A DNA stretch of 64,000 nt from Cinclus cinclus (taxonomy: Eukaryota; Chordata; Aves; Passeriformes; Cinclidae). The stretch spans positions 52,437,158 to 52,501,157 of the forward strand of contig NC_085049.1 in NCBI RefSeq assembly GCF_963662255.1, in the 5' to 3' direction. Both the position numbers and the translations under genes were made by a program. Positions 22,951-35,237 of this stretch are shown here, one piece after another. The notes beneath the pieces were generated by a model. It did not search any database, was not told the DNA's origin, and saw nothing but the letters and a program-made list of their open reading frames with translations. Positions within the stretch are counted from its first letter, which is position 1, and each line of letters begins with the position of its first letter.

Positions 22951-25447
22951 AACAGCTTGCTGGGGATAGCGAGGAGAAGAATAATGGGACAGGCATCATT
23001 TTTCCTAAAACCTCATAAACTCAGCTGGTTTGTTTTCTAACCAGTCATGCCATCACGTTTTATTCTGTTCTTGCTGCAGACCAACAAGTTTCCTTATGCC
23101 TTGGTACCAGCTGAACTCATGGCAAGTTTATAGAGATGTGCACATCAAGGGTATCTGGTAGTTCGAGTTCTCCCCACTGTGTCTGGCAGGGTGAGAGTCC
23201 AGTGTGATTAGGAGGAGCCCCTCACATCAGCACAGAGAGTGCACTATGAGGCTCAGCAGCCCATGGTGCAGGCAGTCTTCATAAACCTGCAGGCTGAGAA
23301 CACTCTTCGTACTCTATGGAAAAAACCTACCTCCATAGAACACTCATTGCCTTGCTGGTACTAAGTAAGACAGCAGAATAGTTTAAAATATCACCTGTCC
23401 TTCACAGCTGGAATGACCAAGTGCAAATGGATCAATCTGCCTGGACACTGCCGTCAGTGTCTTTGCCACACCTTGGAATTTTTCCATGTGATTGCAAGTA
23501 ATTATGGTTTTAGCATCTACCTTATGGGCTGTTGTCCCCAAAGACCAGTATGGGCTCTGAGAGAAGGAAGACTTCTGATCTGAATCATTCCGATACGGGG
23601 TGTTTGTGTTAGGCCGTCTGCTTTCCTTTAAAGGATACTAAAAATACACTTTTCACACCTCCACTTTTAGAATACATCTGTTGCATGAAGCAGTTTGTAG
23701 GGACTTTGGCTGTTGAAAGATTTAGTGCTTGTTCCCAGCTCCATATCATATCACTGCTTTCAGGACAAGAATTAGTCTTTTTATTTAGTTGTATTATACT
23801 TAAACCCTTAAATCCAGTGCACTTCTGTGTAGCCTATATGTGGACATGCCCAGAAAAATTATTGCATTTGCCAGACTCGTAGTAATGATTTGTATTTGAT
23901 ATAAACTGGATATTTTCTTCTTCTTTTTTTTATTTATTTTTTTTTTATTCTTTTTGGGGGTGTGAAGGAACTTCTGAAAGCTACTGTTAGATGCTAATAT
24001 GGGATGCTAATGTTAGATGCATCTGTTGGCAGCCAATCACAACAAAAGGTACCCACAGATGGAATTTGCAATAAATATTATGTGCCTGAGGACCCCTATA
24101 AAATCTAATAAACAGTTATCTACATTGGCCACATTTCTGCAAAATAGATTCAAAATTACTACTGGCATTGACAATACATTTTTCTAACTCAGCAGAGCAA
24201 GTTTACTTCTACATAAATGCTCAGAAATTACTCAGTTTTAGGGTTACAAAGAGAATTTGCCTCAAGCTAGTCAAATATAATGATAACTGCCTTATTTCTC
24301 TTTATTTTATAGTTAAAATATGAAAAATTAAAGCAATTAAAATTGTGAATTCTTGGTATATATTTCCCTTTGGTTCTGTCTTTATCAGAAGGAAAATCTT
24401 AGATAAATCCAATTTACTTTTCACATGAACTGGAGTAATTTTCTCCTAAAGCCCTAGTCTTCTTTTTTTCATCTTTCAGTACATTTTAACGGACCCCATT
24501 GTTATTTAAGAAATTCAGTCTCTAGAGGGAAGTTTTGGTCACATGACATATACTAAACTAGTGTTTGATTCCTTGACACCACAAACTCATTTAACCTACT
24601 GGAATCCACCCAAAATTCTAGCCTTTCAATGCGAGTTCTGTAAAACATTGTATTTAATTCTCATGTAGATGACAACCTTGGGCAATTTGCAGGTAGAGGT
24701 GGTATATGAAAGCAGAACGGTTACAAATTATGGTATACATTGCACTCTGCAGTTTCTATTTCTGAAGAACTATTATAAAATATTTTTATACCATTCCCTT
24801 TAGAGAACAGACTAACACAATATATTTAGGAATTTCAGTAGTGCCTTTCTACCACTGTTGCTGCTAAAAATGTTCTTCAAGAAAAGCAAAATTTCCTCTC
24901 CCTTCTCTGTTACTCTGCTCTGTCTGAATTCAGTCTTGTTTCTGGAGATGTCTCAAGTCATGTGAGCAAGGGTTTTTTTGTATTCATGGCTGCTCTTACA
25001 CTCTGATCTTATTTTTTTCTGATTAATTCATGTTCTTAGAGTATTGAATGCTAACTGTGAGAAAAAGAATAGTAATCATTTCTTTATTTGGATTAGCAGT
25101 GAAAAGTATAAAATGTAGACCAAAACTAGACTATTGATAGAAGTATCCTTACACTGCTTGAGATATGATATTCTTTATCATATCTCAAGCAATTTAATTT
25201 CTGTTGCCTAAGTTTAAGAATTATAGATTAGGGGGCAAGCCATCCCAAGTTTTTGTAAATTTTTAAAAATTTCTTTCAATATTAAATCTAAAAACTAGAA
25301 TTTTATTAGTTAATGTTATAGAGTACTTCATTGGATGTGTCATGCTAGCTATTATCTGATTAAGATGATGTGCAGTTAACTTAGAATTTCTATAGGGCAA
25401 TAATAATACACTGATGCTCCTAAATCAGGAACAAAATAGTTTTTACA
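22951..25447. other. Gene-free interval
   Basis: No gene recognised. It contains a T-rich low-complexity tract at about 23917-23960 ending in GGGGG, a local repeat of GATGCTAAT-type words at 23990-24015, and the perfect hairpin at 25155-25191. Confidence 0.55.
25155..25191. other. Perfect 16-bp inverted repeat with 5-base loop
   Basis: TGCTTGAGATATGATA (25155-25170), loop TTCTT, then its exact reverse complement (25176-25191). The pairing stops at a C/A mismatch outside the stem. The stem is shorter than a typical microRNA precursor and the loop is small. It may be a local foldback produced by replication, or a cruciform-forming site. Confidence 0.95.
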
Positions 25448-25665
25448 AAATCATAGGCAAGTTCAGGTTGGAAGACACCTCAAAAGGTCCTTCTTAAAGC
25501 AGGTCAGACCACACTGTTGATGTCCAGGTTGAAAATGTCAAAGAATGAGACTACACAAGCTGCTCTGGGAAACCTGTTCCCATGCTTGACTGTCCTTGTG
25601 GTGAAAAGGTTTGGCCTTATACATATTTGGAACCTTTTCTTGATTCAAGACTTGATGGAAAACTG
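25448..25665 (-). mobile_element. CR1 LINE 3' tail
   Basis: On the plus strand the sequence begins AAATCATAGGCAAGTTCAGG and continues TTGGAAGACACCTCAAAAGG. It later reads GCTCTGGGAAACCTGTTCCC and TTGTGGTGAAAAGGTTTGG, and ends GGAACCTTTTCTTGATTCAA. This is the reverse complement of a CR1 3' UTR plus the end of ORF2, so the element's 3' end is on the left. Diverged and 5'-truncated, non-coding. Confidence 0.88.
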
Positions 25666-27155
25666 ATTTGAATCTTTGGATAGATGGCAGCATTACGCAT
25701 AAACTATCACACTGTTATTTATTCATATGAAAGGACTTAAGTTAGTACCTCAACACAAGCAATCAAGCTGTGACAGATGTCATCAAGTTTTATTATAAAA
25801 TGTGGGTTTCCATTTCTTAACTGAATAACTTAGCAGAAACAGCAGTTTCCAAAAATCTGTAAGTAGCTATGAGCATACCCTGAATTCTACTGCACACATC
25901 TGCCATAAAAACCTGCCAAAAATTCAAGAAATCAATGGATCTGTCAAGAATGGAGAACGGCTTTTTCAATCCTTTATTTATAACCAAGTAAAGCATTTTA
26001 CTATAGCCTCCTCCTTGCTGAGATCTTCTTCTGTCAACAGAAAAAAAACTCGCAGCAGACCTTTAAGCCTCTGTCTGATGAAAAGGCTGTATTATGCATA
26101 ACTGATATGCTAACAGAGTAACCCAGTGAAAAATGCTTGAGCTGAAGGACATCTCTGCTTTTTGAGAGCTGTCACAGCAAAATGGAGAATTTTCATCTGA
26201 GATACAGATTTTTATGCCAATCAACCAAACATTTCTTTCCCAATTAACAATATGGATAGATAATATAAAATACAGGATATTTTCCAGAACTGTTACATAT
26301 AACTTCCCTAAATCATTTTGCAGCCAGAATGAAACATAAAAACAGAAACTTGAAGACTGAGAAGTTTTCCCATAGTCTGAAATACATCATTTTGGAATAT
26401 CTACAGTTAAAAGACAATTTATTGTATTTGATCCAAGTACAAATGTTATTTGCAGCAAAGAGCCGCATTGTTAATCCCTGCTTACTTTTGTGAATTCATT
26501 TAGCCTGAGAAAAACTTTGGAAACATCTGGGAAAATGTTCTCTTTATTCTGTTAAAGTAAAGATAAATGGATATGGCACTGAGCACTCTTCAGCTATCCA
26601 CAAGGAAAGGTGAAATCTCTTAGTAAAAGCAATTTTTCATTTTTTAAAAAATAAATTATAAGAGCTCTAGCTGAAGATGAAGCAAGGACATAGTTAAATA
26701 GCAAGTCTAAATGACTAACATACAGATAAAATAAAATGAAAGGGCAGTCATTAAGATATTTCACAATTTTCCTATGTGATAAGAAGCTTGGGAAAAAAAA
26801 ACAAGGCAGGATACACACCCAAATTCTGTTAGTTACTTTATTATCTGTAAATATTACTGTATAAACACATAATTGACACCCTTTGAAAATATTTTTATGG
26901 ATGTTTTTCTAAAGCTTGCATCCAAGACATAAAACCTCTGGCAGATGAATCAGCATTTAGATCCAGAAAAGTTTATAAAACAAGAATTTATTATTCATCC
27001 TTTATGCAAGAACTACTTGAAATCATATATGGCTAAAATAAGATTAAACGGTTTTACCCAAAGACAGGGCTTAGACAGAATCACTTAGTATGACCAAATC
27101 TTTTTTATTTGTAACTTACAGAACCTGTAGACCCCACAAGAAGCAGTGTGTGTGA

Positions 27156-27156
<1 letters not shown>

Positions 27157-27182
<26 letters not shown>
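27157..27182. repeat. (TA)13 microsatellite
   Basis: Thirteen TA units, preceded by GTGTGTGTGAA and followed by CACACA, a compound microsatellite like the one at 1.84 kb. Confidence 0.95.
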
Positions 27183-27189
<7 letters not shown>

Positions 27190-29635
27190 TGAGGCATTGA
27201 ATGCTTTGTGTTCTTGCAACAGTATCTGGAGAACATGAAGAACAGCAGGTAAAACAAACAACTTACATCTAAAGCCACACAATGGCAAAAGTTGATTCTG
27301 ACGTCTAAAATACCTAAAATACTGCAGCACTTTCTTGCCATTCCTGTCCTAGCTCAAAAGACAGCTGAGATTTCAAATCAGTTAATAAAATACAACATAG
27401 AACAACAAATTAATCTAGCAATCTTAACAAAAAAAAAAGTTAGAAATAGTCAGTTAGACCTCTGAATAGAGTAAAAAAAAATGAATCTGTTTTAGTTTGA
27501 TGTGAAATGTTTGATTTTGAAATTTGCATACTGAAAAATGCGAGCTATTAAGAAACCATCGTTTTCCAAATTGAAATATTGTGAAAGGTTACTACATGTT
27601 ATCCTTTTATTAAGTATTATTAATGAGAAGAAAATATTTCACAGTTACCATAACAGGAGATAAGATGAATTAGAGCAGACAAAGAAGACTTCAGTTTCAG
27701 AACTTGTGTGTCAGATGGGGCAGAGTTCAAAGTGAAGATGTGCAGGGAATAATACCTAATATGCCAGAGGTTAGGGAACATGTGGCAGCTGTGGTTCGAT
27801 GATGGCTGATGGATGTGATGGCATATATTTTATCAGCCTGTGCAACTCCTGTTAAAAACTCAGTAAGGTTTGCTTCATGAGGTTTCCTTGTATTTGCCAT
27901 CAATTGGCATACTATTCCCGAGTACTTTTGCAGTACAATGCAGAATGTTTAGTAGTTTAGACAGTTTAAGTAATGCAATGTAAGTATCAGTGTTTTCATT
28001 TATTTTGTATGACAGGTTATGTGTCTCTTCCAGAAGCTTGAAGTCTGACCAACCTCTCAAGAAATTCATCATAAATGTGCCTTTTGTTTTTGTTCAGGCA
28101 GATGGATCTTTCCCAAAACCGTATTTGTAAAAGTGGCATTAGTTATGCTGCTGCCCGTGTAACTGGTCCAACTTTGGGATGATCAGTTTTGGTGGTCGCA
28201 GCCATGCTTGTTTAAAAGCTTGTCTGCACACAGTTAAACACCACAGACATGGCATGCATTCACTTACATGGGCTTCATGCAGTAATAGGCTCCACAGCTT
28301 TAAACACTGGTGGTTTTATTTTACAGGGATTGCCAGCAAGAAAGGATACATGTCTTTTACCTCAGCCTGTTCAGAATTAAAGAAGAGATTAATCCACTCT
28401 TCTCTAGTCCTTCAATAGGAGGAATATTTCAGACCATGATTTCAGCTGTCAGGACTAGATGAAATGCTTTTAATTTTGGGGATTATAAAGTCCTCCTGAG
28501 GTCTGGATGTTAAGTTGGTAATAGAAGTTGTCACACCTTCCTTAGCTGAACAGTTTTGCAGTTGAGAAAATTTTGATGTCTCTAAGCCTTAAAAAAATTT
28601 CTGCTGCAATAGTAGCTAAAATTACAAATTTGCCTAATCTGGGAAAGAAGGAATTGGTGTTTTGCTTAAGGTGTAGAATTTTTCATTCTTGTGCAGTAAT
28701 GACGACAGGATCAGGATGATATATTGACTAAAAATGGCTCTGTATTATAAAATGTAGACATCTGTGGAGTTGGACGTCTGGGAAATGCTGTAGTAAAAAT
28801 TTCATGGGGAGAAAAAGCCTGAACACTCTTCTTGATATTCTTGTGATTGTCAGTTATTTTTTTGGAAATAGTACCATTAGTACTGCCTGCATTATGATAC
28901 TTCTGAAAAGTAGAACACTGAATTCACTTTGAAAATATGGGAACCCTTAGAAACTTGGACTGCATATTTAGGAAACAAGAAAAATGTACAGCTATCAGTA
29001 TAAAAATGCTATGAAAGCAAACAAATTTTCTTCTACTTCATTGTAATCTGCATACAGAAAGTTAAAATATCTTATTAGTTTTAATTTTGACATATCCTTT
29101 TCTCTTACCTCTGAATACTGCTTCGTCTTTACATTTTCAGAGGACTTGCTCTGAAGGTACAATTTTGTCATCAGCAGTGCTCTCTGAGTTCATCATACTA
29201 ACAAAGAAATGCTTTGATCCACAGAGATGACAACAGGGTTTACTCTTCTAGGCCATAAATTCAATCAATTCCAAGTCTACAAGTAGTCATAAATTAGATG
29301 CACATTTTAGTGTTTATATAGGGAAGCTATTGTGTTTAGAGAATGAGATTAAGCAGAGTGGTCTCAGAAAACTGAATAGTAAATTCCATGCTCCCAGTAA
29401 AGCCCTAGATCTCTAAGACATGAAAACAGTGATCTGGCCAAAACAGGGCCGTATTGAACGTAAGAAATAATGTCTTTTTTTTTGTTGTTTGTTTGTTTTT
29501 TTTGGTAAAATATCATGCATATAACAGTAAATTACCCTAGTAAGTCACTCAATAGATTATCCCTCTAAATTCACATTTTCATTTTTACACAGTACTCAAA
29601 CAAAAAAGAAAATCCTAACTACTGTGCTGTAAACA

Positions 29636-29674
29636 GTATATATATAATATAACATTAGATATATATATATAAAG
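29636..29674. repeat. Imperfect TA-rich repeat
   Basis: Two short TA runs (AGTATATATATAATATAA and AGATATATATATATAAAG) separated by CATT. A decayed simple repeat. Confidence 0.75.
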
Positions 29675-30344
29675 GAATATATCACTGCAGAGTTCAATTA
29701 GTGAGACATATTTAACAAAGTAGGTCTGTATTTATATGCAAGGACAACATTTTAGAAGATGAGACTTTCCTAAAGAAGTGAGAATGCATTAAAAGGGTTA
29801 AACTTATAGTTTATATTGTCAGATTTGATTCTTAAAAATTAGATATAAAATAAGATTTACAGGACCCCCTACTCTATTAAAGAAAGAGAACGTATTACAA
29901 ACCTATTTGTAAAACAGATTTCAGGAGCACAGAAGAACAGATGTCCCTAATTGCTTAGTTACTGTTACTTGTCAGCTCAGCTTTCTGGCCAGAAAATTTT
30001 TACAATACAGCAAAAGTAATTGCTGTACTGATAGACCCAGTTTAAATGATTGTTTCTAGTTCTGAACATAATATCATTACCTGCTAGTCATGTTGAAATT
30101 TTTTTATACAGAAGCACAGATAGATCGATTTGAGTTATTGAACTTATAACTATATTAATTATAACTACATTACTTGACTAATAAAAAAGGAATCATTTTC
30201 AGAAAAATGAAAAAAAGTTGAATGGTAAATAGCCAATATGCTATTTAAGTGTCTCCTACTCCTAGGAAGAATGGTTTTGTTGCTTTTTATTTCCTTGCCT
30301 GAAACTGTTCTGTATGAGGCAGAAGTGGACAATATATCGTAGTA

Positions 30345-31093
30345 TAATGGAATATCCTGAGTTGGAAGGCACCCACAGGGATCCTCAAAGCCCAACTCCT
30401 GTCCCTGCACAGGACACCCCAAGAGTCACATTATTTGCCTGAGGCTGTTGTCCAAACCCTTTTGGAACTCTGTCAGGGCTGCTGCTGTGACCTCTTCCCT
30501 GGGGAGCATTCTGGTGTCCAACCACCCTCTGGGGGAAGAATCTGTTCCTGTTATCCCACCTAAACTTCCCCTGACACAGCTTCTTGCTGTTCCTGTGGGT
30601 TCTGTCACTGAACACCACAGAGCAGAGATCAGTGTCTGCCCCTGCTCTTCTCCTCATGAGGAATCTGCAGAGTGCAATGGGGTCTGTCCCCAGTCTCCTC
30701 CAGGCTGAATAGACCAAGTTACCTCAGTGACTGCTCGTATGGCTTCCCCTCAAGGCCCTTCATGTCCCTGTTTTGGACACTCTCTAATAGTTTAGTGTCC
30801 TTTTTCTATTGTGCCATGCAAAACTTACCCCCACCACTCGAGGAGAGGCTGCCCCAGCTCAAAGCAGCTCAGGACAATCCCCTCCCTTGCCTGGCTGGCC
30901 ATGCTGTGCCTGATGAACCCCAGGACACCCCAGGTTGGCCCTTCTGGCTCCAGGGCACTGCTGGCTCATGTTCAACTTGCCATGGAACAGGACACCCAGG
31001 TCCTCTTCCACAGCTCTCCTCTCCCACCTGTAATTCCCAGTCTGTCTGTTCATCCAAAGTTGCCCTATCCCAGGTTCAGAATACAGCCATAGG
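30345..31093 (-). mobile_element. CR1 LINE 3' portion (passerine CR1-J-like), about 750 bp
   Basis: The plus strand starts GGAATATCCTGAGTTGGAAG and reads CCTGCACAGGACACCCCAAG, CTCCTCATGAGGAATCTGCA, GGACACTCTCTAATAGTTTA and CTGGCTGGCCATGCTGTGCC. All are hallmarks of a CR1 3' end read in reverse, in a form I associate with songbird genomes. The element's 3' end is at 30345 and its truncated 5' end near 31093. The reverse-transcriptase C-terminal coding part is broken by frameshifts and a dispensable-looking loss near 30.78-30.85 kb. The six or more overlapping open frames here (60-148 codons) are by-products of its higher G+C, not genes. Confidence 0.95.
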
Positions 31094-34000
31094 AAAAGCC
31101 AAATGCTGGTGGTACTAAACTGTGGGTTTTTTCAGTTTTTCAAATAAATATGAACCACAGCAAAAAATGTAATCTTAGGCTATTTCTATCATAAGTATTA
31201 TACATTCCTTAACAATTAGAAAAAAATAGGTGCTTACAGTAACCTAGAGGGTCTGGCCCTGGTTCCACAGTTAATTTGATCATGCTTCTGGCAACCTAAC
31301 ATGGTCAAGTGCAAACAGATGTTCCACAGCTGTGAGATGCAGTTTATAACTTGGACACATCAGTGTGGGCTCTGCCCAAGCTAATTAGCTGCGGTGAGAA
31401 AAAAAGTCAGTATTTAATTAAAACCACATATTTTTAATTCTTATATTACGAATTTGAAGGAATAAACTGATTTTCATAAGCAGTGAACAAGGTATAGTAA
31501 AGTGCTTTATGAGAATATGATCCACGACATTTCACTACCTGGAATGGCAAATGCTCTGGGTCATATATGCAGCCACAGCTAAATACTTATTCTGTTAAAT
31601 GTACTTATCTGTGTTTAGGTTCTGATCCCTCACTTAAGACAAAACCCATGTGGAGCAAAACATGAGGATGTTCCCACCAAGCATTAGATCATAAATTAAT
31701 CTGTAAATCAGCTTCTGCAATTTGTTTTTATTTACTTTTGTTTACCAATAATTGAGGAAAACATATCCAAGTGCATATTAAAGGGATAATTTGATTACAT
31801 GAACATGATTGTTTTCTCTTTTGAATATATTTTAACTATAAGTAACTAAGATATTTGATGTCGATAGGACTAATTGTATGCAGGTTTACTTTGGGGTATA
31901 AACCTTGATAAGGTTTGCCCCTTATTATCATAGATTATCAGATTCATAAATTACAGAAATAAAAGGCTAGAAGGAAATAGCTTTCTTGTAGCAATCTCTG
32001 ATTGTCACCAGTCCTTTAGCCACATTTGCTGGGTAATTTACCCTTTCACTGGGTATTTTAGCATATCACATTCAGCTGCACACCATCTACTTGCCCAAAT
32101 CCTGTCTCCAAACCTCTAGAACTAGACTAACAAAATTATTACTGATTACTTTAATAGCATATAGCTGATGAGCACTACTGACAGAGCAGTACTGACTGCT
32201 TAAATACTGTACAAATACAGAGGCAAATATTAGCAGCTTCTGAAGGCAGTGCCCATAAACAGAAGAGTAGAGATACGAGATCAGCACTGACAAACGAGTG
32301 GTGATGTAGGCATAAATGTAAAGAAGAGTTTTAAAGAGGAATTTGAAGGGAGACAAGAAATTGGTTTTGTGAGTAGTTATGTAAACCCCAGGTTGGCCTT
32401 ACTGTGCTGAATGATGCTAAGGGCTGATCTTCTAAGAATAAAGGAGATAAAATAAGAGGAAGGGTAAAGACAGTCATGGTCTTTCTGGAAGCTTTTATTT
32501 AGTCATACAAGTAGCTACTTCTCATGAGGAAAAAGAGGGAGAAGGTGTAATGAAAAAGAGTTGCAAAAAGAATGGAGAAACAGATTAAGGATATTATATT
32601 TGAATTAGCATTTTGCTTCTTTTCTTTTGATCAACACAAGCTTTTTGTCATAAAGAAAGGCCATTAAGATGATTTAAAAATTATTCTTAACCCAACTGTA
32701 TCTTCTGAGTTGATGTCCCTGAATTTCTTGGAATTTTGCTAACATTCCTACTAAAATCTCTGGAAATACTCTGACTGATACTTCTCAAAAAGCAGTCTCT
32801 AAGACTCTTAATCACACTTCCTCTAGACTGCTTCTTAAGTGAACTATCTGGTCACATTATTAACCTTTTAAAGGCACATGAATGTAAAAGGAAGCTAATA
32901 GAATTTCAAAAGATTTTAAATATATCTTCTTACTTTAGACAGCATATACAAGAATATTCCCCCCCTCTATCCATGAAAATATAGGAAAGATAAAATGTAC
33001 TTTCATATCTCATTTTTTCTAAAAAATACTGAACCACATACTAGTCAAGCTACTCTGAAAACAGTATTTCATACATAGCATGAGACTTCTTAATAGAAAC
33101 TTCCACTTCTACCTCTGAGCTTACATCCCAGTGGCTTTGACAAGAGGACCTTTGTAGCAGGTTTCCTAATTTCCAAATCCTCTTTCATGTATGCAATTTA
33201 TTTTGTTTACCAAAAATTTTACTTTGTATGTAAATTTTTTTATTCTATCATCGACTGTTAGAAGCATCTCCTCAGATTCTCATTTCCTTTTTTCCATAAC
33301 TTAGTCAGTTAGCCTTCCTGTCTTCCTAACAAACTCTCCTGTCGGTGTTCAAAGAAGGCAGTGCTTTGGGAGTTCAATTTGTTCTTTGTAGAAGACTTTC
33401 TAAAAAAAATAGGCTGCCACGTGAGGTACCTTCCTCAAACCATTTACTGAAACAATTCCTCACCATGAATGTTAAGACCATTGTATCCCTCAGATAATAG
33501 TAAAAGTAAAAACATCCACCCACTAAAAATACCAAAATTCGTAACAGGCTATCTCTCACTGGGTAACTTTCCAGACAGCAGGAAGATCTTAGAGGCTGAA
33601 CCAATTTTTTCCCCTTTCCTCTAGAAATGTGCTCTGTATGACTTGAGATAGTCCATTGAATTCAGGCAGGTATTTCAAAGGCTGAGACAGGGAAAAAGAA
33701 ATTTGAGTTTCCATTTGATTGGTGCTTTTGAAAAGCCACCTTCTCATAATCATTGAAGAAAGAAAAGCAGTTACTTTTCCACTGAGGTGCCTTCCAGCTT
33801 TATGTTAGAAAAAAGAGTCGAAGAAAACTCAACATTACCCTATAATTTGTATTAAGGTTAGGAGTGACTAATGGCATAAATGAACTAATGGTGGGTATTA
33901 TATAATATAAGCAGCTCATCTGCACAGTTGTTTGAACTCAAATTACCTCTTGCTCACAGGAGCCAGTACTGCTGGTAGCTTTAAGTAATACATCTCACAC

Positions 34001-35186
34001 CTGATCAGTTCAGTTCTGTTTTCTGTATTGGGACTAACTAGCTTTATTCGCAAAAGAATTTACATTAAATTTTCTTGATGCTAGAAAATACACTTTTAAA
34101 TCTGATCAGCAAGGGTCAGGATTTACCACAAAACTTAGTTTAGATTCTTCTAGATACTTGCAGTCTCTTCTGGCACCAATGAAGCTACAGGCCGTAAAAT
34201 AGCCTTGATATATTTTCTATTCATTGTTTATTTGCTTGCTTCATTTTTTGAAAGAGGAAAATTCCTGACACAACTTTTGTGGACCTACTGCAACAAGTCT
34301 ATGCATATGACAAGTACATGTTCAAAGGCTTTATATTATCAAATATCACAGAGGGATATTGCAAGAGATATCAATCACTGTGATTCCCATAGTTATCATT
34401 GCTTGAGACATTTCAAAAGGACAAAATCTAGCAAATAAGTGATTTACATTTGGTATTAGAATTTCCTGCAAAAAAATATTACTAAATGCTATAAATCTCA
34501 TTCATTAATTTTTACATCCCATTATATTCTTGTTATTTTTTTATTATATACGGTTTTATACAATTTCTATCTTGTCAAAAATAAATAAGGAGATAAAATT
34601 ATATTCAAAGATATTTTCACAGCATTTGAATATAATAAACTCTTGTAGATGCTAAATGTTCTAATGCCTGGTTCTTAAGTAATTGCTATGATGAGACTCT
34701 GTTAATGAGACTCATTTGACAGATTAATTTTTAAAAAATCATTTCTTTTATATAATCCCCATTTCATCAGAGCATGAATGTTGGCAGAAATGCAATCCCA
34801 CAAAGTACTATGACGACTGAATATGAAAATGTTGATAATAATTTGGTTGAAGTCCTTGCATAAATTTCAGTTCACATCTTTTCTTGTATAATGTTACAAA
34901 TTTTTTACCACGTATTTCACACATCCTTGAAGCAAAAAGGAAAACTCCCAGAAGAGTAGTTTAATGCAGACCTTCTCTTAGCACTGTTAGCTGCCACAGA
35001 GTCCAAATTTAAGTACTTTCCCCCCGGTACTTAAATTTTCCCTAATGTTGCTTTGCAGCTGAAAATAATAGCCAGAACGCTTAAAAACATCACTTAATCA
35101 ACAATTGGTTAATATTTGTTTCATATAGACTCTGTCATTTCAACTTTTGGCTAAACTGAGCAGAATAGAAGTGTGATTTTGTAAAA
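31094..35186. other. Gene-free AT-rich interval
   Basis: No gene recognised. The words at 31925-31980 (ATCATAGATTATCAGATTCA, then AAGGCTAGAAGG) faintly recall a CR1 tail but are too diverged to call. The minus-strand frames at 32.09-32.36 and 33.37-33.60 kb are hydrophobic by composition and lack a start or splice context. A 12-bp hairpin lies at 35005-35038. Confidence 0.55.
35005..35038. other. 12-bp perfect inverted repeat with C-rich loop
   Basis: AAATTTAAGTAC (35005-35016) pairs exactly with GTACTTAAATTT (35027-35038) around the 10-base loop TTTCCCCCCG. Confidence 0.93.
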
Positions 35187-35212
35187 TTCAGGATAAAAAT
35201 ATTTATCCTGAA
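35187..35212. other. 11-bp perfect inverted repeat with 4-base loop
   Basis: TTCAGGATAAA (35187-35197), loop AATA, then TTTATCCTGAA (35202-35212). It sits about 25 bases before the first recognisable base of the 35.24-kb CR1. Confidence 0.93.
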
Positions 35213-35237
35213 AATAAATTTAACCAAATTCCAGCAC

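Larger units (their letters stand above)
25670..30344. other. Gene-free AT-rich interval
   Basis: No gene recognised. It holds a (TA)13 microsatellite at 27157-27182, which creates isoleucine/tyrosine repeats in two overlapping minus-strand frames, and TA-rich words at 29636-29674. The frames at 26.6, 27.9 and 28.2 kb show no domains. Confidence 0.58.

Noticed and set aside
27085..27341. Two minus-strand frames with isoleucine/tyrosine repeats
   Set aside because: Generated by the (TA)13 microsatellite at 27157-27182.
30385..31118. Cluster of overlapping open frames on both strands (60-148 codons)
   Set aside because: They lie inside the minus-strand CR1 copy at 30345-31093; its higher G+C leaves few stop codons. 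None matches the CR1 ORF2 frame over its whole length.
31925..31985. Possible minus-strand CR1 tail (ATCATAGATT...CTAGAAGG)
   Set aside because: Too short and diverged; nothing CR1-like follows to the right.
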